Notes: generated by a model from the letters alone, not told the origin. 64,000 nucleotides of DNA from Nostoc sp. UHCC 0926 (GCF_028623165.1 NZ_CP117768.1:4278001-4342000); one strand, 5' to 3'. Shown: positions 18,121-27,875, counted from the stretch's first letter. Translations and numbers: made by a program.

Positions 18121-19153
18121 ACCAGGTCTTGCTCAATCTTGCACTACTACCACGCTGTACTAGAAAAGGAGATAAAACGCGGTTTTCCACAGTTTTTTCT
18201 TCTAATAAATCGAGTAACATTTGCATGGCTATGCCACCAATTTCTAACATTGGCTGACTAACTGTTGTGAGTGCCGGCGTAACGTAACGACCCAGAGCAA
18301 TACCATCAAATCCGACCAGGCTTAAATTTCGCGGTACTAAAATACCTAGTTCTTGGCAGGTTAACAAAGCACCAACTGCTACCATATCGTTGTAACAAAA
18401 GATGCCTGTTACCTCAGCAGTCAATAGTTTAGATAGCATCTGTTGTCCAGTAGTAACATCGCTTGTTCTTTGATCATATTCATCACTAATTGCAACCCAA
18501 TCAGTATTTTGTGGTAGACCAGCTTCAGCAAGAGCCATTTGATATCCTTCCAGGCGCTGCTGGTTCGACCTGCTGCGATCGCTTACACCCAGATAACCAA
18601 TAGCGGTATGTCCAAGACTTATTAGATGCTCTGTGGCTAATCTAGCACCTAAGCGATCGTCTATTGCCACTGAGTGAAATATTTCAGATTGATCTTCCGT
18701 CTGGCTATTAATCAGAACTGTTGGCACAGCAATTTGTGTTAATTGTTTGGTATGCTGTTTACTAATTCGTGAGTCGGCTACTAATATCCCATCCACTCGG
18801 CGGCGATGAAAACTATCAATAGCTGCTATTTCCTGCTCAAAATCTCGGTGTGAAGCACTTAACAAAACACTCAAGCCTGCTGGTCTGGCTATCTTCTCGA
18901 TTCCCTCTACTACCTCCGCGAAAAAGGGATCTGCGATTGAAGTTACTACTACACCAATGGTATTAGTGCGTTTATTTTGCAAGCTTTGAGCAATAGCATT
19001 CGGCACATAGTTCATCTCCTGCGCCAGTTGCTTAATTTCCTCTCGCACCTTAGGGCTAATTAGAGCGTTATCTCGCAAAGCGCGTGAAACTGTGGAATGA
19101 GAAACGCCTGCTCTCCGAGCAATATCTTCAATTGAAATTCTTCGTTTATTCAT
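18119..19153 (-). CDS. LacI-family transcriptional regulator
   Basis: 344 residues starting at the ATG complementary to 19151-19153 (MNKRRISIEDIARRAGVSHS); a longer frame from 19192 would begin inside the operator palindrome. N-terminal LacI helix-turn-helix (about 4-24) with hinge helix NAIAQSLQNKRTNTIGVV, then a periplasmic-binding-protein-like sugar/effector domain (ADPFFAEVVEGIE, MVAVGALLTCQELG, LVGFDGIALGRYVTPALTTV). LacI members are uncommon in cyanobacteria. A perfect 20-bp palindrome at 19175-19194 lies 21 bases before the start, a likely autoregulatory site. A molybdoenzyme gene is divergent. Confidence 0.88.
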   Translation of the reverse strand: MNKRRISIEDIARRAGVSHSTVSRALRDNALISPKVREEIKQLAQEMNYVPNAIAQSLQNKRTNTIGVVVTSIADPFFAEVVEGIEKIARPAGLSVLLSASHRDFEQEIAAIDSFHRRRVDGILVADSRISKQHTKQLTQIAVPTVLINSQTEDQSEIFHSVAIDDRLGARLATEHLISLGHTAIGYLGVSDRSRSNQQRLEGYQMALAEAGLPQNTDWVAISDEYDQRTSDVTTGQQMLSKLLTAEVTGIFCYNDMVAVGALLTCQELGILVPRNLSLVGFDGIALGRYVTPALTTVSQPMLEIGGIAMQMLLDLLEEKTVENRVLSPFLVQRGSSARLSKTW

Positions 19154-19174
19154 TTTTTGTCTGAGCTTATAAAA

Positions 19175-19194
19175 CATTGCACACGTGTGCAATG
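19175..19194. promoter_or_regulatory. Perfect palindromic operator, likely bound by the adjacent LacI protein
   Basis: CATTGCACACGTGTGCAATG, 20 bp, perfectly symmetric with a central CG as typical of LacI/PurR operators. It lies in the 5' leader of the LacI gene and about 200 bp upstream of the divergent molybdoenzyme gene, so it could control one or both. Confidence 0.75.
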
Positions 19195-19392
19195 GTATAT
19201 TACAGAAAATAATCGTTATTTGTCAAGAGATATTTAATACAGGATGGAAAGGAGTTAGAAGGAGCCAGCACGGTGAGCAGTGTGGTCTTCTCCCTTGGCG
19301 GCGAGTGCCCAGATTTTTAAAGTCATGCTACTTAAATGCTACTTAAAACGGTAGCCTAGAAGAGTCACTTTCCTCACTCACCTATTTGCGTC

Positions 19393-21615
19393 ATGTTGCC
19401 GAAACCCAAGAAATATTGGACACCCCAGCACTGGGCAAGTTGGAAGCCTTTCGGGATTGGCGAACAGTACCCCAACAACTATTGGGAAGTTTTTCGGGCA
19501 ATCTGGCTGTCTCGTGACAAACTACCCTATGCGTGGAATATTCTCGATAAAGGTGTCTGCGATGGTTGCGCTCTCGGAACAACCGGGATGAAAGATTGGA
19601 CTTTAGATGGCATCCATCTGTGCAATGTCCGGTTGCGGTTGTTGCGAATGAATACTATGCCAGCTTTTGACCCTGTGCTAGTGGCGGATGTCTCGGAGTT
19701 AAAAAAGCAAAAAAGTGCCCAATTACGAGACTTGGGACGACTTCCTTACCCGATGATTCGTCAACGAGGAGAAAAAGGCTTTCGCCGTATTAGCTGGGAT
19801 GAAGCTTTAGGGGTAATTAGCGATCGCATCCGCGCTACTAAACCAGACCGTCTCAGTTTCTATATTACCAGTCGCGGTACTGTCAACGAAACTTATTATG
19901 CCACCCAAAAAGCTGTGCGGGCAATGGGAAGCAATAATGTTGATAACGCTGCCCGCATTTGTCATTCTCCCAGCACGGCGGGACTGAAAGCTGCTCTGGG
20001 TGCAGGGGCTACCACCTGTTCTTATAAAGACTGGATTGGTACTGATTTATTAGTCTTCATTGGCTCCAACGTTGCCAATAATCAGCCTGTTACCGTCAAA
20101 TATCTCCATAACGCCAAGAAAGCTGGCACAAAAATTGTAGTTATTAATACTTATCGTGAGCCAGGAATGGAGCGCTACTGGGTGCCCTCAATTGTGGAAA
20201 GTGCCCTTTTCGGTACAAAGTTTGCCGAAGACTTCTTCTTAATCAACATGGGCGGGGATATAGCATTTTTAAATGGCACAATTAAACATATAATTGCTAA
20301 CAACTGGGTAGACGAGTCATTTATTGATTTGTACACAGATGGCTTTGCCGAACTCAAGGCATCGTTAGAGAGCCAATCTTGGGAAGAATTAGAGCGGCTT
20401 TCTGGTACATCCCGCGAGGAAATGTACGCCTTTGCCAAAATGGTCAAAGAGGCGAATAAAGCCGTATTTGTCTGGAGTATGGGGATTACCCAGCATGAAT
20501 GCGGCGAAGATAACGTGCGAAGTATTATCAACTTAGCTCTGACGAAAGGTTTTGTCGGTCGGGAAGGCTGCGGTTTAATGCCAATTCGCGGTCACTCTGG
20601 GGTGCAGGGTGGTGCAGAGATGGGATGTTACGCGACAGTATTTCCTGGTGGTAAACCTATCACCCTAGAAAATGCTGCCCAATTGAGTCAGCATTGGGGC
20701 TTTGAAGTGCCAGCAAGTAAAGGTTTAATTGCTCCAGAAATGATTAACGCTGCCCATCAGGGGCAATTAGATGTATTGTTTTCTGTGGGCGGGAATTTCC
20801 TAGAAGTGCTGCCAGAACCAGATTATGTGGAAGCGGCGCTGAAGCAAATACCGTTGCGGGTACATATGGATATTGTTCTCTCCAGCCAAATGTTAGTGGA
20901 ACCTGCTGATACTGTAGTGCTTTTACCTGCGACGACTCGCTACGAAATACCAGGGGGAGTAACAGAAACTAACACCGAACGCCGGGTAATTTTCAGTCCA
21001 GAAATTCCGGGGCCGCGCATTGGGGAAACGCGTCCAGAGTGGGAAGTGTTTTTAGAATTGGCAAGGCGCGTGCAACCAGATTTGGCAGATAAGCTGGCTT
21101 TTGTTGACACAGCTGCTATCCGTCAAGAAATTGCTCAAGTTGTCCCCCAATATGCCGGTATTCAACATTTACAGCAGGCTGGCGATCAGTTTCAGTATGG
21201 CGGGTCACATTTGTGCTTTGGTTGGAATTTTCCTACACCAGATGGGAAGGCACACTTTGGGGTATTATTGCCACGCCAAAGAGAATTACCAGAAGGTTAT
21301 TTCTTATTATCAACGCGCCGAGGCAAACAATTTAATAGTATGGTGCAGGAACGCAAAGATGCAATTACTGGGGCAATGCGAGAAGCGGTGCTAATGAATG
21401 CTGCTGATGCGGCCCAGGTGGGTTTAAAAGATAGCGATCGCGTAATTCTTAAGAATGATTTAGGCGAGTTGTTCTGTCAAGTCTATATTGCGCCAATTCA
21501 GTCAGGAAACTTGCAAGTCCATTGGCCAGAAGGGAATGTGCTACTAGATAAAAGTAAGCGATCGCGTGAAGGAGTTCCTGATTATAATGCGATCGTGCGG
21601 TTGGAAAAAATTTGA
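19393..21615 (+). CDS. FdhF/YdeP-family molybdopterin oxidoreductase
   Basis: 740 residues. The start MLPKPKKYWTPQHWASWKPF and the cysteine motif GVCDGCALGTTGMKD (about 54-68) are hallmarks of the YdeP branch. The body has the bis-MGD-binding blocks IGSNVANNQPVTVKYL, GHSGVQGGAEMGC and the C-terminal cap (MNAADAAQVGLKDSDRVILKNDLGE). Members are cytoplasmic; their substrates are poorly known (YdeP is linked to acid resistance, others to formate). FdhD, which sulfurates Moco for formate dehydrogenases, is encoded 3 kb downstream. The gene end SREGVPDYNAIVRLEKI is repeated as fragments at 22.8-22.95 kb. Confidence 0.88.
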   Translation: MLPKPKKYWTPQHWASWKPFGIGEQYPNNYWEVFRAIWLSRDKLPYAWNILDKGVCDGCALGTTGMKDWTLDGIHLCNVRLRLLRMNTMPAFDPVLVADVSELKKQKSAQLRDLGRLPYPMIRQRGEKGFRRISWDEALGVISDRIRATKPDRLSFYITSRGTVNETYYATQKAVRAMGSNNVDNAARICHSPSTAGLKAALGAGATTCSYKDWIGTDLLVFIGSNVANNQPVTVKYLHNAKKAGTKIVVINTYREPGMERYWVPSIVESALFGTKFAEDFFLINMGGDIAFLNGTIKHIIANNWVDESFIDLYTDGFAELKASLESQSWEELERLSGTSREEMYAFAKMVKEANKAVFVWSMGITQHECGEDNVRSIINLALTKGFVGREGCGLMPIRGHSGVQGGAEMGCYATVFPGGKPITLENAAQLSQHWGFEVPASKGLIAPEMINAAHQGQLDVLFSVGGNFLEVLPEPDYVEAALKQIPLRVHMDIVLSSQMLVEPADTVVLLPATTRYEIPGGVTETNTERRVIFSPEIPGPRIGETRPEWEVFLELARRVQPDLADKLAFVDTAAIRQEIAQVVPQYAGIQHLQQAGDQFQYGGSHLCFGWNFPTPDGKAHFGVLLPRQRELPEGYFLLSTRRGKQFNSMVQERKDAITGAMREAVLMNAADAAQVGLKDSDRVILKNDLGELFCQVYIAPIQSGNLQVHWPEGNVLLDKSKRSREGVPDYNAIVRLEKI

Positions 21616-21616
21616 A

Positions 21617-21712
21617 TTACAGCAGAATTCAAGTATTTGAACCACATCTGTCGTAGGGGCGCAAGGCCTTGCGCCCCTACCGCACGGTCTATTTACCTGA
21701 AAATAGCTGTAA
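21617..21712. repeat. MITE-like element, family B, copy 2
   Basis: 96-bp copy starting two bases after the molybdoenzyme stop codon; core GGGGCGCAAGGCCTTGCGCC. It therefore forms the 3' untranslated region and may act as a transcript-end hairpin. Confidence 0.85.
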
Positions 21713-21908
21713 GTCTCATTTTTCCAATTTTAACACTCTCAACAGTATATCTATTAACTTGCATGAAGGCTACCGCAAAGATGAGCATCTCTGCGGTAGT
21801 TTTAAGTTAACGACTATAAAAGTAGAGCAAAAACAGCTAAGTCTAGCTTAATTTGCTACTTTCAGTTATCCTCAATTCTAGAAAACTATTGATAGTTCTT
21901 GGACTTAG

Positions 21909-22358
21909 TTAACCCATTGCTTGCACAGCAGTCAGCATGAAATTAATCCGCTGCTCAAACTCTAGTTTTTTGATCGATGCAACAAATTCGTCCGTTTCAG
22001 CAGGTGGTTGATACTCGGATGGTACTGGAATGATGGTTCCATTCTCCATTCCTTGTGCCAGCATCAGCCAAACGTCTAATTTGGCATTAGGACTTAAACT
22101 ATTATAGGTTTGGCTGATATTGTTAGCTGCACCATTAATAATGTCGCGTTGTGCTTGTAATTGCTCTTCATGAGACAAGTCCAGGAATAGGTCAAACAGT
22201 GTTTTAGCAGGAACTTCTACGCTTTGAGGAGGTGCCGGCTTTAGCTGCTCTTTAAGATCGAGGTAACCGAACCAAAGTAAGCCTAGCTGAGTATCTACAT
22301 CAAAGCGTTTAAAACTTTCTAAAGCTGGTTTTGTTGTTTCATCAACTGTGTAAGTCAT
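21909..22358 (-). CDS. Helical carotenoid protein (OCP N-terminal-domain homolog)
   Basis: 149 residues from the ATG complementary to 22356-22358, preceded by TTGGAG. Entire length is the all-helical carotenoid-binding domain of the orange carotenoid protein: [60 protein letters not shown] and [16 protein letters not shown]. No C-terminal NTF2 domain, so this is a stand-alone HCP. HCPs bind a ketocarotenoid; some quench singlet oxygen, and HCP4-type members quench phycobilisomes. Which subclass this is cannot be settled here. A second HCP lies at 59.5 kb. Confidence 0.88.
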   Translation of the reverse strand: MTYTVDETTKPALESFKRFDVDTQLGLLWFGYLDLKEQLKPAPPQSVEVPAKTLFDLFLDLSHEEQLQAQRDIINGAANNISQTYNSLSPNAKLDVWLMLAQGMENGTIIPVPSEYQPPAETDEFVASIKKLEFEQRINFMLTAVQAMG

Positions 22359-22581
22359 AATAAACTCCAACTAAATTAAGACTATTCTGATTTCCTGAGT
22401 TACTTACTGAAAAAATTTGCTTTCAGTTACTTCATATAATTTAACAAACAAATGAAGATGGATAATCCTACTTAGGGTATGAATATAACTCACTACATAA
22501 GACAGATAGAGATAACTCAAATTGCTAGTTACAAAAATGCCTGCTTCAATGTATACAAAAGCAAAGAAAAAAGCTAATACT

Positions 22582-22677
22582 TTACAGCAGTTTTCATATA
22601 TTTAAACCACATCTGTCTAGGGGCACAGCATTACTGTGCCCGTAGGGCGTGGTCTATTTACCTAAAAATAGCTGTAA
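22582..22677. repeat. MITE-like element, family B, copy 3 (variant core)
   Basis: 96-bp copy with the usual ends but the alternative core GGGGCACAGCATTACTGTGCC. One mismatch disrupts the stem and the right arm reads CCCGTAGGGC, so this copy is partly decayed. Confidence 0.8.
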
Positions 22678-22776
22678 GTAACATAACGTTTGTGACTGTG
22701 AGGATTTTGGTTATATCCAGACATGACGCCAATTTGAGAAGCTACTCTTCAAATGAGCTAAACCTCAGTGATAATG

Positions 22777-22953
22777 CCTAGAATTTAAAAGTGAGCGATC
22801 GCTTGTAGGTGTGCCTGATTATAATGCGATCGTGCCTTTAGAAAAACTGTCAATAGTGTGTCTGTGTAGGGAAAAGTTTTCATCTCTTTTAGCCGATCGC
22901 TTGAAGGAGTTCCTGATTATAATGCGATCGTGGCTTTGGAAAAACAAACCTAG
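22777..22953 (+). pseudogene. Two broken extra copies of the molybdoenzyme 3' end
   Basis: At 22777-22848 a frame reads LEFKSERSLVGVPDYNAIVP then LEKLS; at about 22890-22953 another reads RSLEGVPDYNAIVALEKQT and stops. Both match the last codons of the gene ending at 21615 (SREGVPDYNAIVRLEKI), also at the DNA level (CCTGATTATAATGCGATCGT). They are spaced 98 bp apart with no upstream gene body, so they are leftovers of duplicated or recombined gene ends. Confidence 0.7.
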
Positions 22954-23019
22954 ATATTAAAACTCAAACTACTGCTAGGGTAAGTTTATATCACCCATAT
23001 CACCCCAAAACTTGTAGCC

Positions 23020-23343
23020 ATGTCCGCCGCCAAAGATTTGGAATTCCCAAATGATGTAATATTTCCTCTAGGGGATTTATATAGTGACGAACCACCAATG
23101 GATAAGCGAATTACATCTACGCCAAATAATTCTGCTATTACAATCTTTGGAATTGTGGTGGCGAAACCGCAATGACTTTTACGCTGCGGGTAATCTCACA
23201 ATTTACTATAGTCAACGCCAGCGGAGGTCAGAAGAATTCCGGGGGCCAGATTTTTTTGTAGTCCTGGGATGTGAACGCAAAGTTCGTAAAAGTTGGGTTG
23301 TTTGGGAAGAAGACGGGAAATATCCCAACATAATTACAAATTA
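23020..23343 (+). pseudogene. Frameshifted, truncated Uma2-family endonuclease
   Basis: The ATG at 23020 opens MSAAKDLEFPNDVIFPLGDL then YSDEPPMD; one extra base near 23091 shifts the frame, after which SELHLRQIILLLQSLELWWR and DFFVVLGCERKVRKSWVVWE follow in the next frame. That is the N-terminal half of a Uma2 (DUF820) PD-(D/E)XK protein. It stops at 23343 without the catalytic E-x-K half, so it is dead. The 3' end touches the convergent serine-hydrolase gene. Confidence 0.65.
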
Positions 23344-23346
23344 GAA

Positions 23347-24528
23347 TCATTTATTCTCGACAACCTGTAGACCTGTTCTAGCTACTGATTTAATATCAAC
23401 ATTCTGATTGTTTAGCAACACTATTATGGTGGTATTTTGATTGGGGAGATATGCAAGCAATGTTACAAAGCCATAGGCTGTACCACTATGCCCAATTGCT
23501 TTTGCCAAAGGAGATGAGAACCGTTCAACACCCAACCCATAGCTATAGCCTTCGCCAGTATCTTTAAATTTCAGCATTTCTTTGATCATGTTCGAGGAAA
23601 GTAAGGTTTTTTTGACAAATAACGCTTTAGCGAACTTGGCTAAATCCTCTGCTGTTGAAATCAATCCACCATCTCCTAAACCATTGCCATCATTGACTTT
23701 GGCGTAGCTATCTAGCTTACCATCCTTATTGCGATCGCCATAACCTGTAGCTACTTCTCCAATTGTCGGTTCGCGCAATTCCGTGAAGGTATGTTTTAAT
23801 CCTAATGGTTTTAAAATCTGACTGCGGATTGCTTGTGCAAGAGTTCCCTTAGTTATATTTTCAACAATCAGTTCCAAAAGAATGTAGTTACAATCAGTAT
23901 AAATAAATTTTTCTCCGGGATTTGCCTGCGGTTGTTCCTGGTACATATACTGAATAGCTTCTCTGGCTGTCCAAGGCTGTGAGCGACTTCTTTTCGCAGT
24001 AGCTTGAATAAACTTTTTTGTGTCTAGGTATTCAGCAACACCACTGGTGTGGTTGAGCAGTTGACGAACTGTAATTTTGTCGCTGTTGATAATATGAGGA
24101 CTGATGTCTCTTGGTAGATAGGTTGCGATCGCCCGATTTAATTGTATCTTCCCTTGCTCCACTAATTTCAGCACAACCACCGCCAGAAAAGTTTTACTCA
24201 TACTGGCAATGGCAAAACCATCTGTGGGTTTCATCCGGGTTTTAGTTGACAAGTTATTGACACCAGATGCTCCCAACCAAGAACCTTTAGGTGTAGTAAT
24301 ATACATTACTGCACCAGGGATTTTCTGTTCTACAACTATCTCATTTAAAAGTGTCTGTAGTTGAGAACTTTTTCCTACGGTGGAGGTAGATATGACATGT
24401 TTAGCAAGAGATTTTCCAATTACTCTCTGATTAATGTTATTCCCTACTAGGTATCCTGCAAAACTAAGGGAAATTACAAAGACTGTTGCAAATAAAATTT
24501 TGCTGAAAGCCAAAAATTTTAGGTTCAT
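23347..24528 (-). CDS. Secreted serine hydrolase of the beta-lactamase / esterase family (class C fold)
   Basis: 393 residues from the ATG complementary to 24526-24528; a longer frame upstream lacks a signal sequence. An N-terminal membrane/signal segment (LAFSKILFATVFVISLSFAG) is followed by the catalytic SMSK (Ser109, Lys112), Tyr210 in the YTDCNY motif and a late HSG (GHSGTAYGF). This family contains D-Ala-D-Ala carboxypeptidases, esterases and AmpC-like enzymes; the weakly conserved YxN box does not favour a true beta-lactamase. An EF-hand-like loop, DRNKDGKLDSYAKV, may bind calcium. Probably acts in the periplasm. Confidence 0.85.
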   Translation of the reverse strand: MNLKFLAFSKILFATVFVISLSFAGYLVGNNINQRVIGKSLAKHVISTSTVGKSSQLQTLLNEIVVEQKIPGAVMYITTPKGSWLGASGVNNLSTKTRMKPTDGFAIASMSKTFLAVVVLKLVEQGKIQLNRAIATYLPRDISPHIINSDKITVRQLLNHTSGVAEYLDTKKFIQATAKRSRSQPWTAREAIQYMYQEQPQANPGEKFIYTDCNYILLELIVENITKGTLAQAIRSQILKPLGLKHTFTELREPTIGEVATGYGDRNKDGKLDSYAKVNDGNGLGDGGLISTAEDLAKFAKALFVKKTLLSSNMIKEMLKFKDTGEGYSYGLGVERFSSPLAKAIGHSGTAYGFVTLLAYLPNQNTTIIVLLNNQNVDIKSVARTGLQVVENK

Positions 24529-24671
24529 TTTACTTCCTAAACAGAAACCTAGCTGATCTAGCTCAACGGCACAAAGTAGTTGATGAGCATCAAACTGACA
24601 TCTGATATACAAATAGCATTACTCTGTTTCCAGATTAGTATCAAAATTTCAATTCACCAACTCTCATAAAT

Positions 24672-25541
24672 ATGACGCCAACTAAAAGCAAAACTAAAGC
24701 CACTGTTTGGGTAATGGAAAAAGGTCAAGTACGGTCTCGTTTAGATCATCTCACTACTGAGGAACCTTTAGAAATTCGTCTTGCCCCTTTCCAGAAGACG
24801 GTAGCTGTCACCATGCGGACACCAGGGGCAGATTTTGAACTAGCTGCTGGTTTTCTCTACAGTGAAGGAGTCGTTAGCCGCAGGGAAGATATCCGACGAA
24901 TTAGCTACTGCGTAGATGAATTGGTAGATGGTGAGCAGCGGCATAACATCGTAAATGTAGAATTGCGGGATGGATTGATTCCAGATTTACAGCCTTTGGA
25001 GCGTCATTTCTACACTAGTAGCGCCTGTGGGGTGTGTGGTAAAGCTAGCCTTGAGGCTTTGCGTCTGCGGGGATGTCCAGTGATTCCTCCTGGCCCAACG
25101 GTAACACCTGAGATCATCTACAGCCTACCAGACAAGCTCCGGGCTGCTCAAGGTATCTTCACTGCTACAGGGGGTTTACACGCTGCGGCTACCTTCGATT
25201 TTCAAGGACAACTGTTAAACCTGTGGGAGGATGTTGGGCGACACAATGCTTTGGATAAATTGATCGGTACAGCTTTGCTCAGTGACGATTTGCCTTTAAA
25301 TAATTGTATTGTCCTGGTCAGCGGCCGCTCTAGTTTTGAGATTTTACAAAAGTCTACCACTGCTGGAGTTCCCATTGTCTGTTCTGTTTCTGCTCCCAGT
25401 AGTTTAGCGGTGTCTGTCGCCAAGGAATTTGGGATTACCTTAATTGGATTCCTGCGTGGAGAACGGTTCAATATTTACACTGGTTTACAAAGAATAAACG
25501 CTGCACAGGAACACGGATTTAATAAAGAGCAAATTTCGTAG
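24672..25541 (+). CDS. fdhD: Formate dehydrogenase accessory sulfurtransferase FdhD
   Basis: 289 residues. The catalytic cysteine pair is in SACGVCGKASLEAL (C119, C122), with FDHD motifs MRTPGADFELAAGFLYSEG and EDVGRHNALDKLIG. FdhD takes sulfur from the cysteine desulfurase and passes it to the bis-MGD molybdenum cofactor, making formate-dehydrogenase-type enzymes active. The FdhF/YdeP enzyme at 19.4-21.6 kb is the obvious client in the window. The MFS gene follows after 95 bases and may be cotranscribed. Confidence 0.93.
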   Translation: MTPTKSKTKATVWVMEKGQVRSRLDHLTTEEPLEIRLAPFQKTVAVTMRTPGADFELAAGFLYSEGVVSRREDIRRISYCVDELVDGEQRHNIVNVELRDGLIPDLQPLERHFYTSSACGVCGKASLEALRLRGCPVIPPGPTVTPEIIYSLPDKLRAAQGIFTATGGLHAAATFDFQGQLLNLWEDVGRHNALDKLIGTALLSDDLPLNNCIVLVSGRSSFEILQKSTTAGVPIVCSVSAPSSLAVSVAKEFGITLIGFLRGERFNIYTGLQRINAAQEHGFNKEQIS

Positions 25542-25635
25542 GGTGTTTTACTCCAGAGAGGACGACACCGAAAGTATTGGGATGGTGCGTTATAGACGCT
25601 TCATGTTCTCGATTATTTATACACAGGGTAGTATC

Positions 25636-26829
25636 ATGAATTCACCAGAAGATAACAGCCAATTTGAACGGCAGAGGCCAGTTTATCTAGAGATAAACTT
25701 TCAGATTATTTGTGCAGTTGTACTAATTGCTGTTATCGGCGTTTCTAGCGTAACTCCGGCTTTTCCAAAGTTAGCAAAAGACTTAAATATCAACCCGAAA
25801 AATTTGGGTTTATTGATTACAGCATTTACATTACCATCTCTGATTTTAGGGCCGATTATTGGTGTCCTTGCCGATAGATGGGGCAGAAAGATAATTATCG
25901 TTCCTTCACTGTTTTTATTTGGCATAGCTGGTACAGCTTGCGCCTTTGCTCGTGATTTTAATTTATTGCTATGGTTGCGTTTGCTGCAAGGAATTGGTGC
26001 TGCTTCTTTGCTTTCTCTCAGTATCACCTTAATCGGCGATTTCTATACAGGAGACAGACGTAGTACCGCAATGGGTTACAATGCCAGTATCAGCAGCGTT
26101 GGCACATCAAGTTATCCAATAATAGGTGGCGCATTAGCAACAATGGGCTGGTATTATCCCTTCATGCTACCCATCTTAGCGATTCCTCTTGGGTTTTTGG
26201 TATTATTTGCACTGAAAAATCCAGAACCAAAAGGCGATCGCAACCTCAAAGAGTATTTGAGCAATGCAGTAAAAGTTCTGAAAAATCGTCGGCTATTTGG
26301 ACTTTTTATTGCCAGTGCTGCTAACTTCGTTTTCCTTTATGGCGCTTACGTTACTTATTTACCACAGCTAATTAACGATACCTTCAAAGCGCCGTCTACC
26401 ATTATTGGATTACTACTTTCTAGTGTTTCTATAGCAATTACTATTACAGCTTCTCAATTAGGTAGATTAGCTAGAAGATTTCCCGCCACAAATTTAATTA
26501 GTGCATCTTATATTTTTTATGCTTTAGCTATGTTAATAGTTCCCTCTGTGTCAAATATCTGGTTATTATTAATTCCTAGTACAATTTTTGGCATTGGACT
26601 TGGCATTGGTTTTCCTACTATCCAAACACTGTTAGCAGATTTAGCACCAAGAGAATATTTGGCGACAATTATATCAGTAAACGGGACATTTTATGGATTA
26701 GGGCAAACATTAGGGCCATTGTTGATGGGCTATGCCTTTGGTTTTGGCGGAATTAGTAGCGTGTTTTATGCGGCGACTGGTTTTGCAGTTTTGATATTTT
26801 TTGTATTTCGGTATTGCACTTGTATGTGA
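25636..26829 (+). CDS. Major facilitator superfamily transporter (drug/metabolite efflux type)
   Basis: 397 residues from the ATG at 25636; the longer frame upstream lacks support. About 12 hydrophobic segments. The MFS motif A is clear in GVLADRWGRKIIIVPS between helices 2 and 3, and motif C-like SVGTSSYPIIGGAL in helix 5 suggests a drug:H+ antiporter of the 12-helix type. Substrate unknown. It follows fdhD closely, but functional linkage is not shown. The C-terminus (FRYCTCM) is short and may be slightly truncated. Confidence 0.85.
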   Translation: MNSPEDNSQFERQRPVYLEINFQIICAVVLIAVIGVSSVTPAFPKLAKDLNINPKNLGLLITAFTLPSLILGPIIGVLADRWGRKIIIVPSLFLFGIAGTACAFARDFNLLLWLRLLQGIGAASLLSLSITLIGDFYTGDRRSTAMGYNASISSVGTSSYPIIGGALATMGWYYPFMLPILAIPLGFLVLFALKNPEPKGDRNLKEYLSNAVKVLKNRRLFGLFIASAANFVFLYGAYVTYLPQLINDTFKAPSTIIGLLLSSVSIAITITASQLGRLARRFPATNLISASYIFYALAMLIVPSVSNIWLLLIPSTIFGIGLGIGFPTIQTLLADLAPREYLATIISVNGTFYGLGQTLGPLLMGYAFGFGGISSVFYAATGFAVLIFFVFRYCTCM

Positions 26830-27299
26830 TTAGTTAACCCCATACATATTTAGGGGTAAACGTGCTAATTGGGGCAAAATATAAGAATAAATCTGGTGAG
26901 CATTTTCCTGATCGCAGAATTTTCAATCAGGTTCAAGCATTTATGAAAATTCGTCCAAGTGGGTTGCTTGCGAGATTTCCGATGAGTGGACTAAGTTGAA
27001 AGAATTGGGTATTGGCTGATTACAGCCAAATTAAGCGATCGCCTTCCTTGAGTGAGAAATGATATCAACTGTGATATCATTACCCCAACTTAATAAGCGA
27101 TCGCTAGTTGTGGGAAGGGCTTTGAGAGCATCTCGCCACCTGTAGTGTTAAACCTGAAGCTTTGTACGAAAGGTTATATAGATAGACAGATTATAAGTTT
27201 CTCCTAAACGGTAACGAACATAATTAGGGACATCCACAACAACAGATGCAGATTTGCTCAAATCAGCTAACTAAAGGAAAGATAAAATAATATCCTCCT
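26830..27299. other. Intergenic region with a perfect inverted repeat
   Basis: Convergent gap between the MFS and TMEM175-like genes. A perfect 10-bp inverted repeat with a 4-base loop (AATGATATCA, ACTG, TGATATCATT) lies at 27058-27081, flanked by two GCGATCGC sites. No gene recognised. Confidence 0.5.
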
Positions 27300-27875
27300 C
27301 TAGGAAGTGAGAGTCTTCTCAATACGTCGGTCGGGGATAAACCATATGATCGCAAGTAAAACGTACAATGCACAAGCAAACCATGAATTCACAAAAGCAA
27401 GTGGAATTGCCAAAGCATAGAACACCACCGATATTTTTCCCTTGAAGTCTCCACCGACTGCGATCGCTAGAGCAGAATCCCTACCGTGGTGCAAAATGAG
27501 GGTGCGGGTAAGGATGAAGTAAGCGATCGCAGCCAACAATAATACCGTACCATAAAGGGCAACTGGCATGGCGGCAAAGTTATTCTCGCCCATCCAGCCA
27601 GTGACGAAAGGGATTAGCGACAACCAAAACAGCAAATGCAGGTTAGCCCAAAGGATACGCCCATTAACGTGCCGGACTGCCTGTAATAGATGATGGTGAT
27701 TGTTCCAGTAAATGCCGATATAAATAAAACTCAGTACATAGCTCAGAAATACTGGGATCAGCGGACGCAGCGCGGCTAAATCGAACCCATGCGGCACTTT
27801 GATTTCCAGCACCATAATGGTGATGATGATGGCAATCACCCCATCGCTGAATGCTTCTAACCTCCCTTTTCCCAT
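27300..27875 (-). CDS. TMEM175-like (DUF1211) integral membrane protein
   Basis: 191 residues with about six hydrophobic segments. The first carries the family signature RLEAFSDGVIAIIITIMVLE (about 5-24; FSD motif), and NNHHHLLQAVRHVNGRILWAN follows. Prokaryotic TMEM175 proteins form tetrameric potassium channels, but DUF1211 proteins are not all tested. It ends in a basic Arg-rich tail. No neighbouring gene suggests a specific role. Confidence 0.85.
   Translation of the reverse strand: MGKGRLEAFSDGVIAIIITIMVLEIKVPHGFDLAALRPLIPVFLSYVLSFIYIGIYWNNHHHLLQAVRHVNGRILWANLHLLFWLSLIPFVTGWMGENNFAAMPVALYGTVLLLAAIAYFILTRTLILHHGRDSALAIAVGGDFKGKISVVFYALAIPLAFVNSWFACALYVLLAIIWFIPDRRIEKTLTS

Noticed and set aside
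23347-24528. AmpC-type beta-lactamase conferring resistance
   Set aside because: The SxxK and HSG boxes are present but the YxN box is atypical and the sequence reads like the esterase/carboxypeptidase branch; resistance should not be inferred.
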